A DNA stretch of 7,436 bases, from the NCBI GenBank assembly GCA_027622495.1, contig JAQBYL010000199.1, positions 1-7,436 on the forward strand, read 5' to 3'. Position numbers and translations under genes: made by a program. The notes under the pieces are model-generated. The model ran no database searches, was not told the DNA's origin, and worked only from the letters and a program-made list of their open reading frames with translations. This DNA comes from Pseudomonadota bacterium (GTDB lineage Bacteria; Pseudomonadota; Gammaproteobacteria; Pseudomonadales; Azotimanducaceae). Every line of letters begins with the position of its first letter. Within the stretch, counting starts at the first letter, position 1. This document shows, piece after piece, positions 1-6,617 of this stretch.

Positions 1-91
1 GCACTACTCTCGACGACCTCGCTACGCTCGTTCATGAATAATCCAGGCTAGAAAAGTCGTCAACATCGCATTTGGTCTTCCGTTCGAAGCA

Positions 92-112
92 GGCGTAAAC
101 TACGCCGCTTTT
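92..112 (+). terminator. Possible short hairpin with T-tract upstream of trpF
   Basis: A perfect 6-bp inverted repeat, GGCGTA (92-97) and TACGCC (101-106), is separated by the 3-base loop AAC and followed by GCTTTT. It could be a weak intrinsic terminator for an upstream gene or a hairpin in the trpF leader. The stem is short and the T-run has only four bases, so chance is a real alternative. Confidence 0.2.
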
Positions 113-117
113 CCGCC

Positions 118-121
118 GGAG
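118..121 (+). promoter_or_regulatory. Shine-Dalgarno site for trpF
   Basis: GGAG lies 7 bases before the TTG at 129. It supports this TTG as the real start, because no ATG or GTG lies between it and the conserved KVCGIT motif. Confidence 0.6.
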
Positions 122-128
122 CCAGCAG

Positions 129-740
129 TTGCCAGTCCACATCAAGGTCTGCGGCATCACCCGTCCCGAAGATGCGCAAGCGCTGATCGATGCCGGTGCC
201 GATGCAATCGGCCTGATGTTTGCGCCCAGTCCCAGGCAGATAGACAGTGGTCTTGCCAGAGAACTTGCCGAGCTGACCCAGTCATTGAGCCGTGTCGCTG
301 TTTTTGTTGATGCCGATCCAGCCCAGATTGAATCTGTGCTCCACGATGTGCCCATTGATGTCCTCCAGTTTCACGGTGATGAGCCGAGAGAGGTTTGCAA
401 TCGCTGGGGTCTTCCGTACTGGAAAGCCATGCGGGTTCGCGAAGAGTTCGATATGGGCAAATTTGAGTCTGCCTATCCAGATGCCCAGGCGCTGCTGTTT
501 GACAGTTTCACCCCCGGCGTTTCCGGGGGCTCGGGTGAGGCTTTCAACTGGACTTTCTGGCCGCGCAGTAAACGGCGCCTGGTTCTGGCGGGAGGCCTCG
601 GTCCACACAACGTTGCCCAGGCGATTCAGATGACCAGACCATGGGCCGTGGACGTGAGTAGCGGTGTTGAAAGCTCGAAAGGCATCAAAGACCACCGACT
701 GATCCACGACTTTGTCAGGGAGGCGAAAAATGCCGGTTGA
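129..740 (+). CDS. trpF: Phosphoribosylanthranilate isomerase TrpF
   Basis: TrpF catalyses the Amadori rearrangement of N-(5-phosphoribosyl)anthranilate to CdRP in cytosolic tryptophan synthesis. The 203-residue product has the expected length for a stand-alone (beta/alpha)8 enzyme. Visible signatures are KVCGIT near the N-terminus with the catalytic general base Cys8, the SPR loop at about 34-36, LQFHGDE at about 79-85, the strand LLFDS carrying the probable catalytic acid Asp125 followed by PGVSGGSGE, and the phosphate-binding end AGGLGP...VDVSSGVES with GIKD. The SPR loop (FAPSPR) seems one residue shorter than the common FYxxSPR form. The start is TTG at 129, backed by GGAG 7 bases upstream and by the position of the first beta strand. 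The 3' end overlaps trpB by 11 bp. Assignment is secure; the start is slightly less so. Confidence 0.96.
   Translation: MPVHIKVCGITRPEDAQALIDAGADAIGLMFAPSPRQIDSGLARELAELTQSLSRVAVFVDADPAQIESVLHDVPIDVLQFHGDEPREVCNRWGLPYWKAMRVREEFDMGKFESAYPDAQALLFDSFTPGVSGGSGEAFNWTFWPRSKRRLVLAGGLGPHNVAQAIQMTRPWAVDVSSGVESSKGIKDHRLIHDFVREAKNAG
511..529 (+). repeat. Perfect 7-bp inverted repeat inside trpF
   Basis: CCCCCGG (511-517) and CCGGGGG (523-529) flank the 5-base loop CGTTT and could form a very stable RNA hairpin. The segment encodes the conserved PGVSGG turn, so protein constraint may explain much of it. No T-run follows, so it is not an intrinsic terminator. Confidence 0.4.
717..723 (+). promoter_or_regulatory. 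Shine-Dalgarno site deciding the trpB start
   Basis: AGGGAGG lies 6 bases upstream of the ATG at 730, inside the end of trpF. It favours ATG 730 over the in-frame TTG at 712, which would place this site within the coding region. Confidence 0.75.
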
Positions 741-1941
741 AGGCAGTAACTATCAGCAACCGACACCCGATGGACATTTTGGCCAGCATGGCGGCCGCTT
801 CGTGGCCGAAACACTCGTCCATGCGCTGGATCAACTGAGCGCCCTGTACGATGAGCTCAAGTCCGACCCGGTATTCATACGCGAACTTCAAGAGGACCTG
901 GCCCAGTATGTGGGCCGGCCAACGCCTCTTTATTTTGCGCAGCGGCTCACCGAACGGCTTGGTGGGGCGCAGATCTATCTCAAGCGTGAAGACCTGAATC
1001 ACACCGGCGCTCACAAGGTGAACAACACCATTGGTCAGGCCCTGCTCGCAAAAAGGATGGGCAAACCCAGGGTGATTGCCGAAACCGGTGCGGGTCAACA
1101 TGGGGTCGCCACGGCAACCGTTGCAGCCCGCCTCGGGCTTAAATGCCAGGTGTACATGGGGTCTGAAGACATTCAGCGACAGAGCATGAATGTGTATCGC
1201 ATGAAGCTGCTCGGAGCCGATGTGATCCCGGTGACCTCCGGGTCGAAGACCTTGAAAGACGCCATGAACGAGGCGTTGCGCGACTGGGTTACCAACGTGG
1301 ACGACACCCACTACATCATCGGTACTGCAGCCGGTCCGCATCCGTACCCGATGATGGTTCGCGACTTTCAATCCGTGATCGGCAACGAAGCGCGGGCGCA
1401 AATTCTGCAGGCGAGGGGGTCGCTGCCAGACCTGCTGGTTGCCTGTGTCGGTGGCGGGTCTAACGCTATCGGCCTGTTCCATCCGTTTGTCGACGATGTC
1501 GATGTGAGGATGGTCGGGGTAGAGGCGGGTGGCCGTGGCCTTGAAACGGGTGAACACGCAGCACCTCTCAACGCCGGACGGGTGGGTGTTCTGCACGGGA
1601 ACCGTACCTATCTCATGCAGGACGATGACGGTCAGGTCATGGCGACCCACTCGATCTCTGCCGGTCTTGACTACCCCGGTGTTGGACCTGAGCACTCGTA
1701 CCTCAAAGATATCGGTCGGGCTGAGTATGTGAGCGTTACCGATGATGAAGCCATGCAGGGCTTCCGCATGCTCAATCGGACCGAAGGAATTCTGCCTGCG
1801 CTTGAGTCCAGCCACGCAATCGCCTGGGTTGCAAAGAATGCGCCTGCGATGTCGGTCGACGAGGTGATCATCGTCAATCTGTCCGGACGTGGCGACAAGG
1901 ACATCCTCACGGTTGCGGCCCTGGATGGGATCACATTGTGA
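730..1941 (+). CDS. trpB: Tryptophan synthase beta chain TrpB
   Basis: TrpB is the PLP-dependent beta subunit that joins indole (channelled from TrpA) with L-serine to give L-tryptophan in the alpha2-beta2 complex. From ATG 730 the protein has 403 residues, close to the 397 of E. coli. The N-terminal FGQHGGRFVAETL motif is present. LKREDLNHTGAHK carries the Schiff-base lysine (Lys96 here, Lys87 in Salmonella). AETGAGQHG holds the catalytic Glu, then GTAAGPHPYP. The PLP phosphate loop is CVGGGSNAIG, and the cation-site region AGLDYPGVGPEHSYL and the C-terminal SGRGDKD are intact. The sequence is of the ordinary TrpB1 type expected for a partner of TrpA. An in-frame TTG at 712 would add six residues, but the strong Shine-Dalgarno before 730 argues against it. 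The gene overlaps trpF by 11 bp and trpA by 4 bp. No key residue appears missing. Confidence 0.98.
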   Translation: MPVEGSNYQQPTPDGHFGQHGGRFVAETLVHALDQLSALYDELKSDPVFIRELQEDLAQYVGRPTPLYFAQRLTERLGGAQIYLKREDLNHTGAHKVNNTIGQALLAKRMGKPRVIAETGAGQHGVATATVAARLGLKCQVYMGSEDIQRQSMNVYRMKLLGADVIPVTSGSKTLKDAMNEALRDWVTNVDDTHYIIGTAAGPHPYPMMVRDFQSVIGNEARAQILQARGSLPDLLVACVGGGSNAIGLFHPFVDDVDVRMVGVEAGGRGLETGEHAAPLNAGRVGVLHGNRTYLMQDDDGQVMATHSISAGLDYPGVGPEHSYLKDIGRAEYVSVTDDEAMQGFRMLNRTEGILPALESSHAIAWVAKNAPAMSVDEVIIVNLSGRGDKDILTVAALDGITL

Positions 1942-2744
1942 GTCGCATAACCTCTTGCCTGAAAAATCTGAAAGACTCGGGCCGCACGGCGCTGGTGCCG
2001 TTTGTTACTGCGGGTGATCCGGTCATCGACATCACACCAGCGATCATGCACGGTCTGGTAGACGGAGGTGCAGACATTGTGGAACTCGGTATCCCGTTTT
2101 CGGATCCCGAGGCTGATGGCCCGGTTATTCAAGCAGCTTCAGAACGTGCGCTGGCCAACCATGTCCGACTGCTTGATGTGCTGGAAGTGGTGCGCGTTTT
2201 CAGGCTGACAAATGCCACAACGCCCATCATATTGATGGGCTATCTCAACAGCATCCTCGGTATGGGGGAGGGTTTGTTTGCCCAACGTGCAGGTGATGCA
2301 GGCGTTGATGGCGTGATCATGGTCAACATGCCGCCCGAAGAATCACTGTCGCTTCGCAAGGTGCTCGATCCGGTTGGCATAGATATTATTTTTCTCGTTG
2401 CACCGACCACCTCCGACGAGCGCGCCAGAAAGATAGCGGCTGCCGCCAGCGGCTTTGTCTACTACGTTTCACTTAAAGGCATCACGGGTGCGGGACACAT
2501 TGATGTGGAGTCGGTGCGAACTAATCTCGAGCGCCTGCGCAAACTCATCAACCTGCCATTGCTGGTCGGTTTCGGAATCAAGAACGGAACAACCGCGCGT
2601 GCGGTGGGGCAGCATGCAGATGGCGTGGTCATGGGGGCCGCGCTGGTTCAAACCGTCGCCGCCCACGCCGATGCACCGCACACAATTCCCGCAGCGTTGA
2701 CCCACCAACTGAAGGAAGTTCGCGAAGCTCTTGACCGACCTTAG
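1938..2744 (+). CDS. trpA: Tryptophan synthase alpha chain TrpA
   Basis: TrpA cleaves indole-3-glycerol phosphate to indole and glyceraldehyde-3-phosphate and passes indole to TrpB. The 268-residue TIM-barrel protein has the same length as E. coli TrpA. Key positions fall on the Salmonella numbering: catalytic Glu49 (in VELGIPFSDP), Asp60 (in PEADGP), Tyr175, and loop 6 Gly181/Thr183 (SLKGITGAG). The phosphate-binding VGFGI at 210-214 and VMGAALV at about 231-237 are recognisable. Two changes stand out: Asn130 replaces the usual Asp before PPEE (MVNMPPEE), and an Ala follows the glycine where many homologues have Ser (GSA). The start is GTG 1938 in a GTGA overlap with the trpB stop, implying translational coupling, as only a weak Shine-Dalgarno is seen. 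The end overlaps folC by 14 bp; accD, often found next, is absent. Confidence 0.97.
   Translation: MSRITSCLKNLKDSGRTALVPFVTAGDPVIDITPAIMHGLVDGGADIVELGIPFSDPEADGPVIQAASERALANHVRLLDVLEVVRVFRLTNATTPIILMGYLNSILGMGEGLFAQRAGDAGVDGVIMVNMPPEESLSLRKVLDPVGIDIIFLVAPTTSDERARKIAAAASGFVYYVSLKGITGAGHIDVESVRTNLERLRKLINLPLLVGFGIKNGTTARAVGQHADGVVMGAALVQTVAAHADAPHTIPAALTHQLKEVREALDRP
2711..2718 (+). promoter_or_regulatory. Shine-Dalgarno site for folC within the end of trpA
   Basis: GAAGGAAG lies 12 bases before the TTG at 2731. It supports TTG 2731 as the folC start; no ATG or GTG occurs in this frame before the conserved N-terminal helix. Confidence 0.5.
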
Positions 2745-4035
2745 GCTTCAATCGTACGAAGACAGTCTGGATGAACTGGATCTTGCTGGCTGGCTTGACC
2801 ACATCGCTGCGGTCCATCCGGTGCGGATGGAGATGACACTCGATCGGGTTCGTGCCGTGGCGCAGAAAATGGATCTTCTTAAACCTGCGTATCGCACTGT
2901 GATTGTGGCGGGGACCAACGGCAAGGGCACGACCAGCGTGTTTCTGGAACAGCTGCTGTTGCACGCCGGTCTCAGTGTGGGGACCACGCTGTCACCCCAT
3001 GTGGAACGGTTCAATGAACGCATGCGGTTTGGCGGTGAGGATTTTGATGATGCATCCATCTGCGATGCATTTGCCGCTGTGGAGCGTGCTCGCGGTGAAA
3101 TCGGTCTCACCTATTTTGAATTCTCAACACTGGCTGCATTGTGGCTCTTCCGCGAACGCGAGGTTGACGTTGGCATTCTGGAAATTGGTCTCGGAGGCAG
3201 ACTCGACAGCTTCAACATCATCTCTGCCGACATCGCAGTGGTGACCAGTATTGGCCTGGATCATGAGGCGTACCTCGGCGACAACGTGGAGGCGATCGGC
3301 CGTGAGAAAGCAGGCGTGTTCCGCTCTGGTCAGACCGTCCTGCTGGGTGCCGATATGCCCGCATCGGTGCTTGAACAGGCGCAAACCCTGCACTGCAGAA
3401 TGTTACGCTCAGGCAAAGATTTCGGGTTTGTCGAAGCAACCGATCACTGGACGTGGTGGATGGCAGACCAACGCATTCGGGTGAATCACAAAACCAGATT
3501 TCCGCTTGGCAATTGCGCCCTGGCGACGGCGGTTGCTGCACAACTTGTCGACGTGTCGGCGCTCGCCCTTGATGCCGCGGTCGCCGGTGCCCATCTGCCC
3601 GGCCGTTTTGAAGTTGGCCGCCTCAACAATCGAGAGGTGATTGTGGATGTTTGCCACAACCCACTCGGTGCTGAATATCTTGCTGCCCGTCTGGGCCGGG
3701 ACTACCCGGACACGCGGATCATTGCGGTATGTGGTTTGTTGGTTGATAAAGATGCAGCCGGGGTGTTTAACGCGCTGCGTGCTGTGGTTGACGTGTGGAT
3801 CTGCCTGTCGACAAGCGGTGAGCGCGCGCGGTCAGGGGCTGATCTGGCTTCAGTGTTCGCCGCCCAATCGCACAGCTCTGCCATCGAAGTTGTTGAAGAT
3901 CTGGATGATGCGCTGCAAAAGGCTGGCTCGCTCGCGGGTCCATCGGATGTTATCCTCTGTTTTGGTTCGTTCACCGTTGTGGAACGTGTCAGACCCCGTG
4001 TCATCCACCAGCAGAACATGAGTGATTCAGCGTGA
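2731..4035 (+). CDS. folC: Dihydrofolate synthase / folylpolyglutamate synthase FolC
   Basis: FolC is an ATP-dependent Mur-ligase-fold enzyme that adds glutamate to dihydropteroate and then extends the glutamate tail of folates in the cytosol. The product has 434 residues (E. coli 422). In order: the N-terminal helix with WLDHIAAVHP, the P-loop AGTNGKGTT (60-68), the omega-loop SPHVERFNERMR (88-99), EIGLGGRLDS (151-160), the DH motif LDHEAYLG, and REKAG (191-195) with the lysine (Lys193) expected to be carbamylated. The C-terminal Mur-ligase domain starts near LPGRFE (289-294), with DVCHNP (306-311) where E. coli has DVAHNP, then CGLLVDKD and the terminal FGSFTVVE. The TTG start has no better alternative. 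Its place before the SPOR gene and cvpA matches the common gammaproteobacterial order. Bifunctionality is inferred from the family. Confidence 0.96.
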   Translation: MTDLRLQSYEDSLDELDLAGWLDHIAAVHPVRMEMTLDRVRAVAQKMDLLKPAYRTVIVAGTNGKGTTSVFLEQLLLHAGLSVGTTLSPHVERFNERMRFGGEDFDDASICDAFAAVERARGEIGLTYFEFSTLAALWLFREREVDVGILEIGLGGRLDSFNIISADIAVVTSIGLDHEAYLGDNVEAIGREKAGVFRSGQTVLLGADMPASVLEQAQTLHCRMLRSGKDFGFVEATDHWTWWMADQRIRVNHKTRFPLGNCALATAVAAQLVDVSALALDAAVAGAHLPGRFEVGRLNNREVIVDVCHNPLGAEYLAARLGRDYPDTRIIAVCGLLVDKDAAGVFNALRAVVDVWICLSTSGERARSGADLASVFAAQSHSSAIEVVEDLDDALQKAGSLAGPSDVILCFGSFTVVERVRPRVIHQQNMSDSA

Positions 4036-4586
4036 GCAATGCTGATATGAGAGGTATGGATGAACGCAAGCGTTATCGCCTGACCGGATCCCTGTTTCTC
4101 GCAGCCCTTGCGATTGTCTTTGTTCCGATGCTCTTCGACGGTGATGGCCTTTCTGAAGTCGACCTCGATCCGATCGATGTGACCACCCCCATACCAGACG
4201 TTGCACACATAGACGATGTTGCGCCACGAACAGGATTTATCGAGCGCGTTCGCGAACTGCGCACACAGGTTGATGACGAAGGCTTTCAGACTGCCAATGG
4301 GGCACGCTTTGGTGACGCTGTGCTCACCGTGCCTGATGCCAGCACGCGCATATGGGCGATTCAGGTGGCGAGCTTTGCCGAGATTGAAAACGCGATCAAT
4401 TTTCGCAACCTGTTGCGCGAAGATGGTTTTGAAGCTTTCTCAACACCATACAAGCAGCCGGATTTGAAGGTTGTGCATCGGGTCGCAGTGGGGCCTTATC
4501 TGAAACTCGATCAGGCTGAAACCGCGCGGTCATCCCTGTCTGAGCTGTATAGTCAGAGCGCCCGCCTGATGGCTTTTTCGAATTGA
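4032..4586 (+). CDS. SPOR-domain inner-membrane protein (DedD-like)
   Basis: This 184-residue protein has a short positively charged N-terminus (DERKRYR), one membrane segment at about 17-35 (LTGSLFLAALAIVFVPMLF), an acidic, proline-containing periplasmic linker at about 36-104, and a C-terminal SPOR domain at about 105-182 opening with IWAIQVASF. SPOR domains bind denuded peptidoglycan glycan strands at division sites, so a septal or envelope role is expected; the specific function here is unknown. It sits between folC and cvpA, as DedD-family genes usually do. The GTG at 4032 gives a GTGA overlap with folC. ATG 4047 or ATG 4056 are alternatives, and homologues often begin just before the basic QRLxG-type segment, which fits 4056; however, the AGAGG before 4056 is too close to serve it. 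Confidence 0.9.
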   Translation: MSNADMRGMDERKRYRLTGSLFLAALAIVFVPMLFDGDGLSEVDLDPIDVTTPIPDVAHIDDVAPRTGFIERVRELRTQVDDEGFQTANGARFGDAVLTVPDASTRIWAIQVASFAEIENAINFRNLLREDGFEAFSTPYKQPDLKVVHRVAVGPYLKLDQAETARSSLSELYSQSARLMAFSN

Positions 4587-5089
4587 ACCTGGCCACCCTC
4601 GACATTGTGCTGCTTGCGTTGATTGCTATCTCGGCATTGATCGGTCTCATGAGGGGTTTGTTTAAAGAAGTCATTTCGCTGGCAGCATGGGCTGCTGCAC
4701 TGATCCTGGGCCTGTACTTTGCACCGGAACTTGCGCTGCGGATTGACTTCGGCCCCGAGGGTTCGACAGAACTGGTGCTTGCGTTTGCGATTATATTCAT
4801 CGGCACGCTGATTGTGGGCGCACTGGTTCAATGGCTCATGTCCAAACTGGTAGAAAGCACTGGTTTGAGTGGGACTGACCGTTTTCTCGGCTTTTTATTC
4901 GGCGCGGCGCGCGGCGCGCTGGTCTGTACTGTCGCGCTGATTGCGTTACGACCATTCGCGGAACACGAAAACTGGTGGCTGGATTCAAGAATCCGGGCGG
5001 AGTTGATGATCTTTGAGACCGACGTACTGGTCTTTGTCGACAAGGCGGTCGACGAAGTAACTGATCTTACCGATACAGGGGTGAAGTGA
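4583..5089 (+). CDS. cvpA: CvpA family inner-membrane protein
   Basis: CvpA is an inner-membrane protein first linked to colicin V production in E. coli; its molecular activity is not well defined, and envelope-related roles have been suggested. The 168-residue product has four hydrophobic segments at about 7-23, 30-46, 65-86 and 101-122. The family signatures are clear: the GLMRGLFKEVISLAAW stretch after helix 1 (E. coli has SLIRGFVREALSLVTW) and VESTGLSGTDRFLG before helix 4 (E. coli has VEKTGLSGTDRVLG). The TTG start lies in a TTGA overlap with the stop of the SPOR gene and leaves a short N-terminus comparable to E. coli; GTG 4604 would cut into the first helix. It lies one base upstream of purF, the same neighbour as in E. 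coli. Confidence 0.94.
   Translation: MNLATLDIVLLALIAISALIGLMRGLFKEVISLAAWAAALILGLYFAPELALRIDFGPEGSTELVLAFAIIFIGTLIVGALVQWLMSKLVESTGLSGTDRFLGFLFGAARGALVCTVALIALRPFAEHENWWLDSRIRAELMIFETDVLVFVDKAVDEVTDLTDTGVK
5077..5083 (+). promoter_or_regulatory. Shine-Dalgarno site for purF
   Basis: AGGGGTG at the end of cvpA lies 7 bases before ATG 5091. It fixes the purF start so that Cys2 becomes the N-terminal nucleophile. Confidence 0.6.
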
Positions 5090-5090
5090 T

Positions 5091-6617
5091 ATGTGCGGAA
5101 TTGTTGGTATGGTTAGTAACCAGGCCGTCAACGAACAGATTTACGATGCACTCACCGCGTTGCAGCATCGTGGTCAGGACGCAGCAGGCATAGCAACAAG
5201 TGATGGGCAGAAGCTGCATCTGAAAAAGGGTAATGGCCTGGTGCGCGATGTTTTTGATCAGGGCGGCATGGTTGGTCTGCGCGGGCGTGTTGGCATTGGC
5301 CATGTACGCTATCCAACCGCGGGGAGTTCGAGTTCGGCAGAAGCACAACCGCTGTATGTGAACTCTCCCTGGGGGATCACCCTGGCTCACAATGGCAACC
5401 TGACAAATACACAGAGCCTGAGGGAAGATCTGTATCGCGACGATCTGCGTCATCTGAATACTGACAGCGATACAGAGGTGCTGCTTAACGTGTTTGCACA
5501 CGAGCTGCAGAACCGGGGTGTAACGGTCGCCGATGCCGAAGCAGTCTTTGCGTCGGTCGCAGGTGTGCACCGGCGCTGTAAAGGTGCCTATGCGGTGGTA
5601 TCGATGATCATCGGGGTCGGCGTGGTTGCGTTTCGTGATCCTAATGGCATTCGCCCGCTCGTGTACGGTCAGCGTAAATCAGGTGACACCGTCGAGTACA
5701 TGATCGCCTCAGAGAGTGTGGCGCTCGACATTGTGGGGTTCGACCTGATCCGCGATGTTGCACCCGGTGAGGCGATCTTCATTACCAACGAAGGCAAACT
5801 GCACACCAGGGTCTGCGCCGAAGCCACAACGCTTACGCCCTGCATCTTTGAATACGTATACCTCGCTCGACCCGATTCGATCCTCGATCAGATATCCGTG
5901 TACAAGTCGCGCCTGCGCATGGGCGACTACCTGGCGGAACAGATTCTGCGCAAATATCCAAACGGGAAACATGACATCGATGTGGTGATCCCCATACCGG
6001 ACACCGCACGCACTGCCGCATTGCCACTGGCGCATCGATTGAACGTCAAATTCCGCGAGGGCTTCGTCAAGAACCGCTACATCGGCCGCACCTTCATCAT
6101 GCCCGGCCAGCAGCAGCGGCGAAAATCGATTCGTCAAAAACACAACGCAATCGAACTTGAGTTCCGCGACAAGAATGTATTGCTGGTGGATGACTCCATT
6201 GTTCGTGGAAACACCACCAAACAGATCATTGCGATGGCCCGGGAGGCGGGTGCTAAAAAGGTCTATATGGCCTCGGCCGCACCGGCGATCCGCTACCCCA
6301 ATGTTTATGGGATCGATATGCCGAGCAAAGAGGAGCTGGTTGCCTACCAGCGCACCGATGCCGAAGTAGCGCGCATGATCGGTGCTGACTGGCTGATCTA
6401 TCAGCGTCTGGAAGACCTGATCGCCAGTGCTCGTGAGGGCAATACGTCGATTCGGCAGTTTGACTGCTCGGTGTTCAACGGCGATTACGTGACGGGGGAC
6501 ATAGACGAGTCCTATCTCGACCAACTATCGTTGGACCGTAACGACGCAACCAAGCAAGATCGTGACGCCCAAAACAGTGCTGAGTCGACCATCATCGAGT
6601 TACACAACCACGGCTGA
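5091..6617 (+). CDS. purF: Amidophosphoribosyltransferase PurF
   Basis: PurF makes 5-phosphoribosylamine from PRPP and glutamine, the first committed step of de novo purine synthesis. The 508 residues match the E. coli length (505). The N-terminal Ntn glutaminase domain begins MCGIVG, so removal of Met exposes Cys2 as nucleophile. LQHRGQDAAGIA, HVRYPTAG (Arg73), AHNGNL (Asn101-Gly102) and NTDSDTE follow. FRDPNGIRPL and CIFEYVYLARPDS lead into the C-terminal phosphoribosyltransferase domain, with the flexible loop RYIGRTFIMPGQ (329-340) and the PRPP loop VLLVDDSIVRGNT (363-375). No four-cysteine Fe-S set or long propeptide is visible, consistent with the E. coli-type enzyme. The tail after about residue 482 is polar and poorly conserved, and its coding region probably contains the start of the next gene. 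Purine-repressor control is possible but no operator was identified. Confidence 0.98.
   Translation: MCGIVGMVSNQAVNEQIYDALTALQHRGQDAAGIATSDGQKLHLKKGNGLVRDVFDQGGMVGLRGRVGIGHVRYPTAGSSSSAEAQPLYVNSPWGITLAHNGNLTNTQSLREDLYRDDLRHLNTDSDTEVLLNVFAHELQNRGVTVADAEAVFASVAGVHRRCKGAYAVVSMIIGVGVVAFRDPNGIRPLVYGQRKSGDTVEYMIASESVALDIVGFDLIRDVAPGEAIFITNEGKLHTRVCAEATTLTPCIFEYVYLARPDSILDQISVYKSRLRMGDYLAEQILRKYPNGKHDIDVVIPIPDTARTAALPLAHRLNVKFREGFVKNRYIGRTFIMPGQQQRRKSIRQKHNAIELEFRDKNVLLVDDSIVRGNTTKQIIAMAREAGAKKVYMASAAPAIRYPNVYGIDMPSKEELVAYQRTDAEVARMIGADWLIYQRLEDLIASAREGNTSIRQFDCSVFNGDYVTGDIDESYLDQLSLDRNDATKQDRDAQNSAESTIIELHNHG

Larger units (their letters stand above)
1..128. other. 5' flank without an identifiable gene
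   Basis: This stretch contains no recognisable gene. All three forward frames close early: one ends at a TAA at 39-41 after the peptide TTLDDLATLVHE, one at a TGA near 35-37, and one at a TAG at 49-51. Any of these could be the tail of an upstream gene cut by the window edge. None resembles the C-terminus of TruA, which often precedes trpF in related genomes, but so few residues do not allow a firm decision. There is no short peptide with tandem Trp codons, so no classical trp attenuator leader is visible. I see no strong sigma70 promoter. Confidence 0.4.

Noticed and set aside
72..101. Possible sigma70 promoter, TTGGTC and TAAACT with an 18-base spacer
   Set aside because: Only about half of the -35 and four of six -10 positions match, and the -10 overlaps the small hairpin; too weak to call.
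712..729. TTG 712 as trpB start
   Set aside because: ATG 730 has a strong AGGGAGG site at the right spacing and gives a normal TrpB length.
715..1815. Long open frame of 366 codons on the minus strand opposite trpB
   Set aside because: It is antisense to a fully conserved trpB and has no recognisable motif; such shadow frames are common opposite GC-rich genes.
3049..3070. Repeated GATGCAT words resembling a small direct repeat in folC
   Set aside because: Both copies are inside a conserved coding region, are very short, and are not repeated elsewhere nearby.
4902..4920. GC-only run of repeated GGCGC/GCGCG units in cvpA
   Set aside because: It encodes the conserved GAARGA segment of CvpA and is explained by Ala/Gly/Arg codons; no wider repeat is present.
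5709..6524. Minus-strand open frame of 271 codons opposite purF
   Set aside because: It mirrors the codon bias of purF, has no family motif or separate ribosome-binding context, and covers conserved PurF active-site regions.
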